NCBI RefSeq assembly: GCF_902726645.1
Contig: NZ_CACVAO010000001.1
Span: 248,001-312,000, forward strand
Direction of reading: 5' to 3'
Length of the DNA stretch: 64,000 bases
From: Halobacillus ihumii
Lineage (GTDB): Bacteria > Bacillota > Bacilli > Bacillales > Halobacillaceae
Below the pieces are notes generated by a model that searched no databases, was not told the origin of the DNA, and was given only the letters and a program-made list of their open reading frames with translations. The position numbers and the translations under genes were made by a program. Shown here piece after piece: positions 8,032 through 17,301 of the stretch. Numbering within the stretch: position 1 is the first letter of the stretch; each line of letters starts with the position of its first letter.

Positions 8032-9373
8032 GAATATCCCCCAATTCTTTTACGAAGAGATCAATTTCTTCTTTCGTACGGATTTCTGTAATTGCAATAA
8101 GCATATGCCCCGATAGGTCATTGAAGTCATTTCCTAAATCGTAACCACCAATCATTCCTTTTTGCAGAAGCTTCTTATTGACCTCGGTAATATCGCTGCC
8201 AACATTGACTACAAGTTCATTGAAAAAGGCACCTTGATAGGGAATTGTAAAACCAGCAGATTCCAATTGTTGTTTCATATAGGCAGCTTTTTGCATATTC
8301 ATCCAGGACATGCGCCTCAAGCCTTGTTTTCCTAATGAGGACATAGCTACAGAAGAAGCCAGTGCATTTAATGCCTGGTTTGAACAGATATTCGATGTTG
8401 CCTTATCTCGACGAATGTGTTGTTCACGAGCCTGCAATGTTAGTACAAAACCTCGCCTGCCCTCTTCATCTTTTGTCTGCCCCACTAAACGACCTGGTAC
8501 TTTACGCATAAGTTTCTTCGTTGTCGCAAAATAACCACAGTGCGGACCTCCGTATTGAGCCGGAATACCAAATACTTGCGCATCACCTACTACGATATCT
8601 GCTCCGAATTCACCTGGTGGGGTGAGATATCCGAGAGCAAGCGGGTTACTGGAAGCAATCAGCATCGTTTTCTTCTGGGTATCTACAAGAGAGCGAACTT
8701 GATCGAGTGGCTCAATTTGACCAAAGAAGTTAGGATACTGCATTACAACACTGGCCGTGTCTTCATCCAGCTCCCTCTCTATTTGTTTAAGATCCGTCAC
8801 ACCATCTATATGATCGATTTCAACAACCTCAACTCCAGGTCCCTTAACATAAGAGTGAATGACTTCTAACGATTCGGGATGGATCGCTTTTGAAACCAGG
8901 ACTTTCTTCTTCTTCGTTTGACCGGCAGAAACGTTCACCGCTTCAGCGAGCGCAGTCCCTCCGTCATACATTGAGGAGTTGGCTACATCCATTCCAGTAA
9001 GCTCACAAATCATCGTTTGAAATTCAAATATAGCCTGAAGCTCCCCTTGAGAAATTTCTGGTTGATACGGGGTATAGGCTGTATAGAACTCGGACCTTGA
9101 AATGACATGATCCACGATGGATGGTATATAGTGATCATATACTCCAGCACCTAAAAAGGAAGTGTGTGACTTCACATTGACATTTTGTTCAGCAAGCTGG
9201 GTAAGTTCCTTCATTAATGCAAATTCATTTTTGGGCTTTTTGATATTTAATTCGCCTTGATAACGAATATTTTCTGGAATGTCAGCAAATAACTCATCTG
9301 TTGATGTAATGCCGATTGTCTCCATCATCTGTTGTTTATCTCGTTCTGTCATAGGTAAATAACGAAATTCCAT
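8024..9373 (-). CDS. gcvPA: Glycine dehydrogenase (decarboxylating) subunit 1
   Basis: A 449-residue N-terminal subunit of the split P-protein. It opens with [16 protein letters not shown], typical of this subunit, and contains [13 protein letters not shown] and [14 protein letters not shown], family signatures of the structural half that completes the GcvPB active site. The start codon lies 17 bp after the gcvT stop, behind GAGGGGGAAGAG. It is encoded between gcvT and gcvPB in the usual order. Confidence 0.97.
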   Translation of the reverse strand: MEFRYLPMTERDKQQMMETIGITSTDELFADIPENIRYQGELNIKKPKNEFALMKELTQLAEQNVNVKSHTSFLGAGVYDHYIPSIVDHVISRSEFYTAYTPYQPEISQGELQAIFEFQTMICELTGMDVANSSMYDGGTALAEAVNVSAGQTKKKKVLVSKAIHPESLEVIHSYVKGPGVEVVEIDHIDGVTDLKQIERELDEDTASVVMQYPNFFGQIEPLDQVRSLVDTQKKTMLIASSNPLALGYLTPPGEFGADIVVGDAQVFGIPAQYGGPHCGYFATTKKLMRKVPGRLVGQTKDEEGRRGFVLTLQAREQHIRRDKATSNICSNQALNALASSVAMSSLGKQGLRRMSWMNMQKAAYMKQQLESAGFTIPYQGAFFNELVVNVGSDITEVNKKLLQKGMIGGYDLGNDFNDLSGHMLIAITEIRTKEEIDLFVKELGDIHG

Positions 9374-9390
9374 GACTCTTCCCCCTCGTC

Positions 9391-10491
9391 TTATCGTTTA
9401 TAAAAAGGTGTAGCGACAACCTTGGCCTGTAACTTTCGTTTACGGACCTGAACGGTGACTTCCGTGCCTTCTTCAGTATAGTTTCTATCTAGTAAGGCAA
9501 GCCCCACATTCTTTCCCAGTGTTGGAGATTGAGTGCCCGTTGTAACAAAACCAATTGTCTTATCTCCATCTAATACTTCATAATTTGTCCGCGGGATGCC
9601 CTTGTCGATCATTTCAATACCGACTAGTTTTCGGCTTGTTCCTTCTTCCTTCTGCTTTTTCAGTACTTCTTTGCCAATAAAATCAGCATCTTTTTTCACT
9701 CGAACAGCAAAGGAGAGGCCTGCTTCGATCGGGGTGATTTCAGGGCTTAATTCTTGCCCATACAAAGCCAGGTTCGCCTCGAAACGTAATGTATCACGAG
9801 CTCCCAAACCAATTGGCTGTACCTCAAAAGCTGCCCCTTTCGACAAAATAGCTTGCCACAACGCTGGGCCTGAAGCAGCAGGAAGGTAAATCTCAAAACC
9901 GTCCTCACCCGTATATCCCGTACGTGAAACGATAGCTCTATCCTCAACGCCTTCAAAGGAAACATCCTTCAAAAAGCGAAAGAACTTAATAGAAGAGAGA
10001 TCAACCTCCGTCAGTTGCTGCAGTATTTCCTCTGCACGCGGTCCTTGAAGAGCGAGCTGAACGAACTCATCAGACACATCCTCAATCGTGACTTCTCCAT
10101 TTTGATGATCCTTAAGCCATTGAACATCTTTTTCCCGGTTTGCTGCATTGATAACGAGCAGATAATCGTTCTCGTCAAGCATATAAACAATCAAATCATC
10201 TACAGTACCACCGTTCTCGTAGCACATAATTGTGTACTGAGCTTTACCTGGTTCTAATTTTGACACATCATTTGTTAACATGCCCTGTAAATAATCCAGG
10301 CTATCCTTTCCTTTCACCTTTACCTCACCCATGTGAGACACATCAAATAAACCTGCTTTGGTTCGTGTTGCTTCATGCTCTTCTTTAATGCTTGTAAACT
10401 GAACGGGTAAATCCCATCCGCCAAAATCGATCGTTTTCGCTCCTGATTTCTTATACTCAGAATAAAGTGGTGTTCGTTTCAATTCAGTCAT
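9391..10491 (-). CDS. gcvT: Aminomethyltransferase (glycine cleavage T protein)
   Basis: A 366-residue T-protein, which moves the methylene group from aminomethyl-lipoyl-GcvH to tetrahydrofolate and releases ammonia. Visible features are FDVSHMGEV near the N-terminus, the folate-binding region with [12 protein letters not shown], and the C-terminal beta-barrel with [16 protein letters not shown] place the start at ATG 10491 behind GGAGGAG. The frame stays open for 30 more codons upstream, but that stretch is the riboswitch and its terminator, so it is not coding. It is the first gene of the operon. Confidence 0.96.
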   Translation of the reverse strand: MTELKRTPLYSEYKKSGAKTIDFGGWDLPVQFTSIKEEHEATRTKAGLFDVSHMGEVKVKGKDSLDYLQGMLTNDVSKLEPGKAQYTIMCYENGGTVDDLIVYMLDENDYLLVINAANREKDVQWLKDHQNGEVTIEDVSDEFVQLALQGPRAEEILQQLTEVDLSSIKFFRFLKDVSFEGVEDRAIVSRTGYTGEDGFEIYLPAASGPALWQAILSKGAAFEVQPIGLGARDTLRFEANLALYGQELSPEITPIEAGLSFAVRVKKDADFIGKEVLKKQKEEGTSRKLVGIEMIDKGIPRTNYEVLDGDKTIGFVTTGTQSPTLGKNVGLALLDRNYTEEGTEVTVQVRKRKLQAKVVATPFYKR

Positions 10492-10521
10492 CCTATCACT
10501 CCTCCAAGATCTGATTAAGCA

Positions 10522-10560
10522 TAAAAAAGAGACTCTACCGCTTATTACGGGAGTCTCTGT
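10522..10560 (-). terminator. Riboswitch expression-platform terminator of gcvT
   Basis: On the minus strand the hairpin GAGACTCCCG...TAGAGTCTC is followed by TTTTTTATGC, between the second glycine aptamer and the gcvT Shine-Dalgarno site. Part of the 5' arm can alternatively pair within the second aptamer, which is how glycine would turn transcription on. Confidence 0.85.
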
Positions 10561-10561
10561 C

Positions 10562-10745
10562 CATTCACCAGAAAGTTTCACGCTAACCTGACACGATCGT
10601 CAAACCTAGTCGCTTGCTTCTTGGGTGGTTTACTGTATGTAAACACTCTCCAGAGCTGCGTCATACAGAGGTCTTTTTGCCTGAGAGATTCACAATAATA
10701 AATTGCTTGCTCCTTCGGCGCTACATGAGTAGTCTCTCCCCCTGC
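10562..10745 (-). ncRNA. Tandem glycine riboswitch
   Basis: Two glycine aptamers in a row precede gcvT on the minus strand. The first contains GGGAGAGACTACTCATG, GCGCCGAAGGAGCAA and TGAATCTCTCAGGCAAAAAG (10745 to about 10650). The second contains ACCCAAGAAGCAAGCGACTA and GTTAGCGTGAAACTTTCTGG (about 10630-10562). These match the conserved core of the gcvT RNA motif. Binding of glycine is known to switch on the glycine cleavage operon in Bacillus. A promoter candidate lies further upstream (TTGTCG, 17 nt, TAGTAT on the minus strand). Confidence 0.93.
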
Positions 10746-10920
10746 AGTCATTCGCAATTAGTATTTTATTAGATTAATTTGGGCATACTAACCTGTAAAG
10801 TTCAATACGACAAACTCTCTTAATTTTCACGTTCATTATACCATAGCGTTGCAAAAGAGCGAATGCAGAATTCGAATTTATATGAATTCTTTTGAAAATT
10901 ACCTACAGGAGGTGGATCAG

Positions 10921-12564
10921 ATGGTAGAAATTCTACACGATCAAGATTATATAGAAACGCTTTCCAACAACCTAACACAACCAGATTCCTTATGTTCATG
11001 GGATGAATTTAAACTTGGATATAATGCCTTACACTACCGGTCAGTTCCTGAATTTAATGGTGTTCTTTCTACGAAACATTTACCCCATGTAGACTTTCTA
11101 GACCATCAGATTCAGGCATGTGAGAAGGTCATCCATGAAATGAACGGAAGAGCTATCCTGGCTGATGAGGTTGGTTTAGGAAAAACGCTCGAAGCCGGAC
11201 TGATTTTGAAAGAATATATGATCAGAGGAATGGCTAAAAAGGTCTTGATTTTGACACCAGCTTCTCTTGTCAATCAATGGATACAAGAATTGAATGAAAA
11301 GTTTTATATCCAAGCTGCAACACCGAGGAAGAAAGTGGCTGCCTGGTCAGATTGGGATATTACCGTCACCTCTATCGATATGGCAAAACGTGAAAATCAT
11401 AAGGACGAAATTCTGTCTATCTCCTACGATATGATTATCATCGATGAGGCCCATAAGTTAAAAAATCATCAGACAAAGAACTACCAATTTGTTAAACAAT
11501 TAAAGAAAACATACTGTTTACTGTTAACAGCTACACCCATCCAAAATAATTTAAGTGACTTATTTAATTTAGTTTCTATTCTTAAGCCAGGTTATCTTGG
11601 AGATCTAGCTACATTTAAAAAGAAATACCGCAAAACATCACTTGACCATACAGAGTCTCATCAGCACATTCACTCCCTGTTAAGCAAACTGATGATTCGA
11701 AATCGCAGAAAAGATACCGGATTAGACTCTTCAAAACGCCATGTGACTAATATTCGCCTTACATTTACGGATGAAGAAATGGAGATGTACGAAAAGTTGG
11801 CAGCCTTGAAATCTAACTCCCCTTCTTTTACGTGGCTGACATTAGCAAAAGAGCTTTGTTCTACCAGAGAAGCCTGCTTCATGTCGCTGCAGTCTATGCA
11901 AAACAAACAAAAGAGCGAATCACCTTTGTTAGCTGATTTTATAGAACGTCTGGGTACACTCCCTCACCACATTAAAGCAAAACGTGTAGTTGAAATCATG
12001 GAAAAGTCTGATGAAAAATTTATTATTTTCACAGAATACAGGGCTAGTCAGTTTTATTTACAGTGGTATTTGCAGCAGCATGGGATAACCTCTGTTCCCT
12101 TTAATGGTAAGTTCAAAAAAAGCAAACGTGACTGGATGAAACAGTTATTCAGGACAAAAGCACAAGTTATGGTTGCTACAGAAGCCGGTTCGGAAGGAAT
12201 TAACCTCCAATTTTGTAATAACATGATTAATTATGATTTGCCCTGGAATCCGATGAGGCTTGAACAACGAATTGGCCGAATTCACCGATTTGGTCAGGAA
12301 AAGGATGTTCATATTTACAATTTTGCGATTGAAAATACTATTGAAGATCAAATATTAAACCTATTGTATGAAAAGATTGAAATGTTTAAAAATGCTGTAG
12401 GGGATCTAGATCATATTTTAGAAAACATTCCCGGGGGAAATTTTGACAATCAGATTCAATCCATTATGAGTCAATCCGAAAGTCAGGGAGAAATGAATAT
12501 TAAATTGAACAACCTCGTGAGCTACGTTGAACATACTGTAAATGAGCGGAGGGAACTGAGTTGA
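10921..12564 (+). CDS. yqhH: SNF2-family DEAD/DEAH helicase YqhH
   Basis: A 547-residue SWI2/SNF2 ATPase of the RapA/HepA type. It has the Walker A region ADEVGLGKTLEAG, the Walker B IIDEAHKLKN, LLTATPIQNN (motif III), and C-terminal motifs V-VI in ATEAGSEGINL and RLEQRIGRIHRFGQ. Such proteins translocate on duplex nucleic acid; the B. subtilis homologue is not well characterised. The start is taken at ATG 10921 behind AGGAGGTG with 7-nt spacing. Longer versions from 10849 or 10882 lack a site. It overlaps yqhG by 4 bp and is divergent from the gcv operon, as in B. subtilis. Confidence 0.88.
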   Translation: MVEILHDQDYIETLSNNLTQPDSLCSWDEFKLGYNALHYRSVPEFNGVLSTKHLPHVDFLDHQIQACEKVIHEMNGRAILADEVGLGKTLEAGLILKEYMIRGMAKKVLILTPASLVNQWIQELNEKFYIQAATPRKKVAAWSDWDITVTSIDMAKRENHKDEILSISYDMIIIDEAHKLKNHQTKNYQFVKQLKKTYCLLLTATPIQNNLSDLFNLVSILKPGYLGDLATFKKKYRKTSLDHTESHQHIHSLLSKLMIRNRRKDTGLDSSKRHVTNIRLTFTDEEMEMYEKLAALKSNSPSFTWLTLAKELCSTREACFMSLQSMQNKQKSESPLLADFIERLGTLPHHIKAKRVVEIMEKSDEKFIIFTEYRASQFYLQWYLQQHGITSVPFNGKFKKSKRDWMKQLFRTKAQVMVATEAGSEGINLQFCNNMINYDLPWNPMRLEQRIGRIHRFGQEKDVHIYNFAIENTIEDQILNLLYEKIEMFKNAVGDLDHILENIPGGNFDNQIQSIMSQSESQGEMNIKLNNLVSYVEHTVNERRELS

Positions 12565-13364
12565 CAACAAGTACCTATTTCCAATTTGCTAAAGAATTCT
12601 TTTCGACGCATAGATGCAGCATCACGGAAACATCGGACCGTTCCATGGAAGTACAGCTGACAAATGATATGGATGAAGCCTTAATGAACAGGCCATTTTA
12701 CTGGCATTATATGAAAAAAATGAACCGAGTTGGGGAAGCGATGAAGCTCACCTTTACAGATGGACTTATGGAAGAGGATAACGGGATACACCTTCATGCT
12801 GGAACACCAAAGCTCCATCAAATGTATCAATTAGCCATTGACCGCTCCTATTCCACGAGACTTTATGAACACTTGTCTGCACTAACAGTTAACCAACCAC
12901 TTCATCCTTGGATGGTGTTGAATATTAAAATTGTATATCGCGGAAAACAAACACGTGATGAAATACTATCGATTGGATTAAACCTGATAAATGGGGCCTT
13001 ACTATCGGGTATGATGGATAAGATTTGGAAGATTGATTTCCGATCAACCGTATCTGATTTTAGTTTTCCAATGACCCCGGTTGTAAGAATGGAAAGTGGA
13101 TATCAACGGATCCTAAACTACGTAAAGGATCAACTTGCTTCATTGAATGACGAGTGGGCAATCGAATCCCTCAAACAACTGGAAAGTGAAAAAGACTTAC
13201 TTCATCACTTTTATACGTCAGATGACGTGGACGAGGATTATTACGAGAAGGAACTCGACCAACTGCAAGTTAGATACAAACCAAGAGTCTCTATACACAT
13301 TGCCAATGGGGGATTATTCTACTTGTCACAGCAAACAAGTCAAAGTTTGTTTCGTGAAACATAA
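12561..13364 (+). CDS. yqhG: YqhG-family protein
   Basis: A 267-residue soluble protein with an internal signature NRPFYWHYMKKMNR (about residues 42-55) and a C-terminal acidic, helix-rich part. This fits the YqhG family found beside the yqhH helicase in Bacillaceae; its function is unknown. It begins at TTG 12561, 7 nt behind GGAGGG, and overlaps the end of yqhH by 4 bp, so the two are probably translated together. The pairing suggests a role linked to the helicase, which is inference only. Confidence 0.82.
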   Translation: MTTSTYFQFAKEFFSTHRCSITETSDRSMEVQLTNDMDEALMNRPFYWHYMKKMNRVGEAMKLTFTDGLMEEDNGIHLHAGTPKLHQMYQLAIDRSYSTRLYEHLSALTVNQPLHPWMVLNIKIVYRGKQTRDEILSIGLNLINGALLSGMMDKIWKIDFRSTVSDFSFPMTPVVRMESGYQRILNYVKDQLASLNDEWAIESLKQLESEKDLLHHFYTSDDVDEDYYEKELDQLQVRYKPRVSIHIANGGLFYLSQQTSQSLFRET

Positions 13365-13380
13365 ATCTTGCTGTAATAGT

Positions 13381-13408
13381 AAAAGAGGCTGCTATCAAGG
13401 CCTCTTTT
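13381..13408. terminator. Bidirectional terminator between yqhG and yqzE
   Basis: Stem AAAAGAGGC and GCCTCTTTT around a 10-nt loop, with A- and T-tracts on the two sides, between the convergent genes yqhG and yqzE. Confidence 0.8.
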
Positions 13409-13589
13409 AACTATGTCTTTGCCATCTTCTCTTCATCATTTTAAATGCAAAAGGAATGATACCAAACCAATAAGATGAGCTGCCTTTAGAGGTTCTTTGA
13501 ATTTTTCGATCGTGTTTTTCCTGTTTTGTTCGATGCATATACTTCATCATCTCTTCGGTAAGAAACTGAACATACTCATTCTTCTTCAT
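13407..13589 (-). CDS. yqzE: YqzE family protein
   Basis: A 60-residue basic protein that begins MKKNEYVQFLTEEMMKYM and ends in a short hydrophobic stretch (YWFGIIPFAFKMM) and a basic tail. This pattern fits the YqzE family, a small protein associated with comG loci in Bacillaceae. Its function is unknown. AAGGAAGGGA lies upstream. In B. subtilis it is beside comGG; here it is divergent from comGA, so the comG block is flipped relative to it. Confidence 0.8.
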   Translation of the reverse strand: MKKNEYVQFLTEEMMKYMHRTKQEKHDRKIQRTSKGSSSYWFGIIPFAFKMMKRRWQRHS

Positions 13590-13712
13590 TATGGATCCCT
13601 TCCTTACGAGTAGTTAGTCGTTAGTATGCCCGGGGGTGCTGTTCTTTAGACAACATGCTTTTCTCTAAAGCTTCCAAGCATCTAAAAGTTATTTCATAAT
13701 TTTTTCAAAAAA

Positions 13713-13788
13713 AGAAGGATTTACGCAAAGTTTGTCGAAGTATATTACAGAGAAGGATTTACGCAAAGTTTGTCGAAGTATATTACAG
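13713..13788 (+). repeat. Perfect 38-bp tandem duplication carrying the probable comG promoter
   Basis: Two adjacent identical 38-bp units, 13713-13750 and 13751-13788, end 23 bp before the comGA start codon. Each unit contains GAAGGATTT, 11 nt, then GTCGAAG, which resembles a sigma-H promoter (consensus RnAGGAwWW-N11/12-RnnGAAT as I recall it; the last base differs). Each also has TGTCGAA, a match to the Spo0A box TGNCGAA, overlapping the -10. No clear ComK box (AAAA-N5-TTTT) is seen nearby. The repeat is plain in the sequence; promoter use is inference. Confidence 0.8.
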
Positions 13789-13811
13789 AAGAAATGAGGT
13801 GATAAATTACC

Positions 13812-14798
13812 GTGAGTCACATTGCCAAGTATGCTCAAGATCTACTGGTTTCTGCAATTCAGCAAACTGCGTCGGACATTCACTTTTCCCCATATATTGA
13901 AAAAACGGATATTCATTTCCGCATTCATGGCCAACGCATTTTTCATTCCTCGCTGCCACTACCCTCTTATCAGAAGTTACTAGCCTATTTTAAATTTATT
14001 TCTGGAATGGATATTGGCGAAGTCACAAAGCCTCAAAACGGCATCATCGAACACAGGCTAAATCAACACCTCTTTAACATGCGTTTATCTACTCTTCCAA
14101 TTATTGGCTGCGAAAGTCTCGCTATTCGAATTCTCTCCCCCGACAGCCAGCTACAGCTTGAACGACTATTTCTTTTTCCAAGTCAGCTCAAACAAATTGA
14201 AAGGTGGCTTACCTTCTCGAGTGGGATGATACTTTTCACCGGGGCGACCGGAAGTGGCAAAACTACTACTTTGTATGCTTTGCTTCAATCGTTATTAAAC
14301 CAACACTCCTTCCAAGCCATTACACTAGAGGACCCTATTGAGAAGAATCTAAACAATATTATCCAAGTACAAGTTAATGAACGAGCAGGGATTACCTATG
14401 ATGCTGGTCTTAAAGCAGCACTAAGGCACGACCCAGATTTACTAATGGTTGGGGAAATTCGCGATAAGGAAACAGCTCACTTTGCATTTCGGGCTGCATT
14501 AAGCGGTCATTTGGTAATCAGTACAATTCATGCAAAAGATGCTTTTGGCACATTAAGACGTTTAGAGGAAATGAAGATTAAATCATCTGATTTAGAGCAA
14601 ACTTTAATCGCTATCGCTGCCCAACAGTTACTTCCCCTTAAAACGAACGATTCACTGCCTAGAAGAGCAGCGATCGTTGAACTCCTTGATGGATACACTC
14701 TCCAACAAGCCATCAAAGGTTCTCCTCCAAATAAGCAGCCCCATTTCCAAACATTTCATTCTTTAAGGAGAAAAGCTTATGCCCTCGGCTACATTTAA
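13812..14798 (+). CDS. comGA: Competence pilus ATPase ComGA
   Basis: A 328-residue type II/IV secretion (GspE/PilB-like) ATPase that powers assembly of the transformation pseudopilus at the membrane. It has Walker A (GATGSGKTTT), the Asp box with ITLEDPIE, Walker B (DLLMVGEIRDKETA) and the His box (STIHAKDAFG). The N-terminal part is short, as in Bacillus ComGA. It starts at GTG 13812 behind GAGGTGA. It is the first gene of comGA-GG and overlaps comGB by 20 bp. Confidence 0.96.
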   Translation: MSHIAKYAQDLLVSAIQQTASDIHFSPYIEKTDIHFRIHGQRIFHSSLPLPSYQKLLAYFKFISGMDIGEVTKPQNGIIEHRLNQHLFNMRLSTLPIIGCESLAIRILSPDSQLQLERLFLFPSQLKQIERWLTFSSGMILFTGATGSGKTTTLYALLQSLLNQHSFQAITLEDPIEKNLNNIIQVQVNERAGITYDAGLKAALRHDPDLLMVGEIRDKETAHFAFRAALSGHLVISTIHAKDAFGTLRRLEEMKIKSSDLEQTLIAIAAQQLLPLKTNDSLPRRAAIVELLDGYTLQQAIKGSPPNKQPHFQTFHSLRRKAYALGYI

Positions 14799-15837
14799 AC
14801 TTTTTTCTCGCGCTCCAGATCAACCTAAAAAACTTCCCATTCGCAAACAAATCTTATTCTTACGAAGGATCTGTCATTTATTAGAGAGAGGGTTTCCCTT
14901 ACTGGAGGCTCTTAAAATGACAAGTTGGGATCCGTCTCTTGCTCCTATCACTCATACGATAACTGAACAACTCAAGACTGGACAGCCAATGGATACAGCT
15001 TTCCAACAAGCCAGTTTTTCTCGTAATGTAGTGTCCTTTTTATTTTTTGCCCGTATTAATCAAGATCTGCCCTCGATGTTTAGGCAATGCGCTGACCTGT
15101 TAAACATCCAAGAAGAGTACACAAGAAAACTAAAGCAAGTTTTGAGGTATCCCCTGTTTTTACTTATCTTTGTAATTATTGCCTTTGGTGTGATTAAGCG
15201 TACAATCATACCAAGTTTTCAATCTCTGTTTGAAAATGAGGCTTCCAAACCTTTTAGCCTGATCGTATTAAACGTCTTGGATGTGGGCATAACAGGTTTT
15301 TGTTATATGTCCGCTGCGATTATTTTAGCTTTGTTTCTATTTAAACTGTACTTACCGAAGCTGACTATGAACCAAAGGCTGACGATCTACGAAAAAACTC
15401 CCTTCCTCAAGGAATATCAGATCTTTACCGTTACCTTTCTTTTCGCCACTCATCTAAGTTCTCTGCTTAAAGCTGGATTATCACTTAAACACGCCCTGGA
15501 AATCATAGCTGGACAAACTAAATATATCATTCTGTCACATTATGCAAAGATGATTTTAATCAGACTTAATGAAGGCATACTACTCGGTCAGGCTGTTCAT
15601 CCCTGCTCATTAATTAAAGGAGACGTCACAACTATTTTTCATCACACAAATGATCTCGATACACTAAGTAAAGAATTACAGGTGTATTCCGAGTTACTCA
15701 TGGATCAGTTAAAGGAGCGCTTAACTCAAACCATGCAGCTTATACAGCCCGTGTTCTTTATGATCATCGCCTGTGTAGTCGTTCTGATCTACGCCTCCAT
15801 CATGCTGCCCATGTACCAATGGATGGAACAAATATAG
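14779..15837 (+). CDS. comGB: Competence pilus platform protein ComGB
   Basis: A 352-residue GspF/PilC-family polytopic membrane protein, the inner-membrane platform of the transformation pilus. It contains two homologous halves, with hydrophobic helices at about 125-145, 168-190 and 325-350. GFPLLEALKM and AGLSLKHALEII are the paired family signatures. It starts at ATG 14779 behind AAGGAG, inside the end of comGA. Confidence 0.94.
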   Translation: MPSATFKLFSRAPDQPKKLPIRKQILFLRRICHLLERGFPLLEALKMTSWDPSLAPITHTITEQLKTGQPMDTAFQQASFSRNVVSFLFFARINQDLPSMFRQCADLLNIQEEYTRKLKQVLRYPLFLLIFVIIAFGVIKRTIIPSFQSLFENEASKPFSLIVLNVLDVGITGFCYMSAAIILALFLFKLYLPKLTMNQRLTIYEKTPFLKEYQIFTVTFLFATHLSSLLKAGLSLKHALEIIAGQTKYIILSHYAKMILIRLNEGILLGQAVHPCSLIKGDVTTIFHHTNDLDTLSKELQVYSELLMDQLKERLTQTMQLIQPVFFMIIACVVVLIYASIMLPMYQWMEQI

Positions 15838-15851
15838 AAAGGAGCAAACTA

Positions 15852-16148
15852 TTGAATAACCAGAAAGGATTTACTCTAATTGAAATGCTCATCGTACTTT
15901 TAATCATATCGGTATTGCTCGTGATCGCGATACCAAATCTCGCTAAAAATAACGAAACAATCCGTTCGAAAGGGTGTGAAGCACTCGTGTTGACAGCCGA
16001 AGCTCAAGTAGAAGCCTATAAAATTGATCAAGGGAAAGCGCCCGCGTCCTTACAAGTACTGGTCGATGAAAACTATTTAAAGCAGATAACATGTCCGAAC
16101 GGCAAAGAGCTAGGCTATACATCCGGTGTAGTTTCGAACCCTAATTGA
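15852..16148 (+). CDS. comGC: Major pseudopilin ComGC
   Basis: A 98-residue major pseudopilin of the DNA-uptake pilus. It has a class III prepilin leader (NNQKG) cut before Phe by ComC, then the hydrophobic N-terminal helix FTLIEMLIVLLIISVLLVIA. Two cysteines (in KGCEAL and ITCPNG) match the disulfide pair of Bacillus ComGC. The start is taken at TTG 15852, 7 nt behind AAGGAG, which gives the normal short leader. The frame also has an ATG at 15819, but that lies inside comGB and would lengthen the leader. Confidence 0.93.
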   Translation: MNNQKGFTLIEMLIVLLIISVLLVIAIPNLAKNNETIRSKGCEALVLTAEAQVEAYKIDQGKAPASLQVLVDENYLKQITCPNGKELGYTSGVVSNPN

Positions 16149-16150
16149 CC

Positions 16151-16591
16151 ATGAAACACTGTCAATCTGGATTCACAATGGCTGAAGTAATGATCGTTCT
16201 CGTTGCATTTTCTGCAATTTTGGCAGTCGTAGTCCCTTTACAACATCGCGTTGTTACAACAATTAAAGTTGCCCATTATTTGGAACTGCTAGAGAATGAT
16301 TTGCTTTTAGCTCAACAACTCACTATGCAAGATCACCCCCATTACTGGGTTATGATCCGTCCTGAACAACGTGAATATTACCTTTATGACTATGCTAATC
16401 GAAAAATTGTGTTTCATCGTAATTTGCCAAAAGAATGGTCAATCCGTTTATCAACCCTTGAAATTCCTATTCAATTTAATACCTCTGGCACCATTCAAAA
16501 CCCTGGAACAATGACCTTAAGTACTCCCAAAGCTGACTATAAGTTGACCTTTCCTTTTGGTAAAAGCCGGGTAATGATTCATGAACAGTAA
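16151..16591 (+). CDS. comGD: Minor pseudopilin ComGD
   Basis: A 146-residue minor pseudopilin with the prepilin motif SGFTMAEVMIVLVAF at the N-terminus and a mixed, beta-rich body. Minor pseudopilins are thought to prime or cap the competence pilus. The start is probably ATG 16151. A TTG at 16145 overlapping the comGC stop is possible, and no strong Shine-Dalgarno site separates the two, which suggests translational coupling to comGC. The gene overlaps comGE by 11 bp. Confidence 0.88.
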   Translation: MKHCQSGFTMAEVMIVLVAFSAILAVVVPLQHRVVTTIKVAHYLELLENDLLLAQQLTMQDHPHYWVMIRPEQREYYLYDYANRKIVFHRNLPKEWSIRLSTLEIPIQFNTSGTIQNPGTMTLSTPKADYKLTFPFGKSRVMIHEQ

Positions 16592-16901
16592 AGGTTTTAC
16601 AATCGTTGAAGTCATCTGCGCCTTCGGGTTGTTGTTAATAATAGCTACAACTATCCTTCCCTTTTTAGGCGAATTAAGACTTTCACAAAAAGAACTTGCA
16701 GAGGAAAGAGCTATCATTAACCAACTGCAAAATGAACTCTTGAACTACAAATTTAACCCACAAGAAGAGTACCCCATTACTAAGAAATATGACTTGATGA
16801 CGGTAACATATAAAAAACAGCCACCCCTTCTGGAAGCATGCGCGTCATGGGATACCCGCCGTCATCATAAGGAGCTATGCCTGTATGCTAGCGTGCAATG
16901 A
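16581..16901 (+). CDS. comGE: Minor pseudopilin ComGE
   Basis: A 106-residue minor pseudopilin with leader MNSKG, the processing site G-F, and a hydrophobic helix (FTIVEVICAFGLLLIIATTI). The rest is short and polar. It overlaps both comGD (11 bp) and comGF (17 bp), as is normal for this densely packed operon. The assignment rests on the prepilin motif and the fifth position in the operon. Confidence 0.86.
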   Translation: MNSKGFTIVEVICAFGLLLIIATTILPFLGELRLSQKELAEERAIINQLQNELLNYKFNPQEEYPITKKYDLMTVTYKKQPPLLEACASWDTRRHHKELCLYASVQ

Positions 16902-17301
16902 CAGAGGATTTACATTGATTGAATCATTATTTTGTTTAACCTTACTTTCCATACTGTTAACGTTAAGCCTTCCGTTACTTAAACTTGTTGATAGTCCTCT
17001 CTATTCTGACGACCTTTCCGTACATCAATTTTTCACGTTTCTTGAGGAAGAAATAAACCTCTCCTCACAGGTGCTTTCATCAAATAGCAAATTATCCATC
17101 ACCGATCCTGATGGACGTCTCGTAACGATCTCAAAGTATAATGATGGAATTAGGAGGCAAGTTGACCAAACTGGACATGAACTGCTGATTACAAATATCG
17201 GAAACCTTGCATTCACTCAGGAAAATGATCTTCTTATCGTATCTTTAGTTCTTAAGGATGGAACGTCATATGAAAAAGTATTATATTTGCCTTCTCAGTA
17301 A
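16885..17301 (+). CDS. comGF: Minor pseudopilin ComGF
   Basis: A 138-residue pseudopilin with an N-terminal prepilin-like segment (DRGFTLIESLFCLTLL) and a beta-rich C-terminal domain with the ComGF pattern (ISKYNDGIRRQVDQTGHE). It starts at ATG 16885 inside the end of comGE and extends past the start of comGG. Confidence 0.87.
   Translation: MLACNDRGFTLIESLFCLTLLSILLTLSLPLLKLVDSPLYSDDLSVHQFFTFLEEEINLSSQVLSSNSKLSITDPDGRLVTISKYNDGIRRQVDQTGHELLITNIGNLAFTQENDLLIVSLVLKDGTSYEKVLYLPSQ

Noticed and set aside
10492..10581. A 30-residue N-terminal extension of GcvT
   Set aside because: The stretch is the riboswitch expression platform and its terminator. The true start has a strong site at 10491.
10849..10920. 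Longer N-terminus of YqhH from TTG 10849 or ATG 10882
   Set aside because: No Shine-Dalgarno site precedes either, while ATG 10921 has AGGAGGTG at the proper distance.
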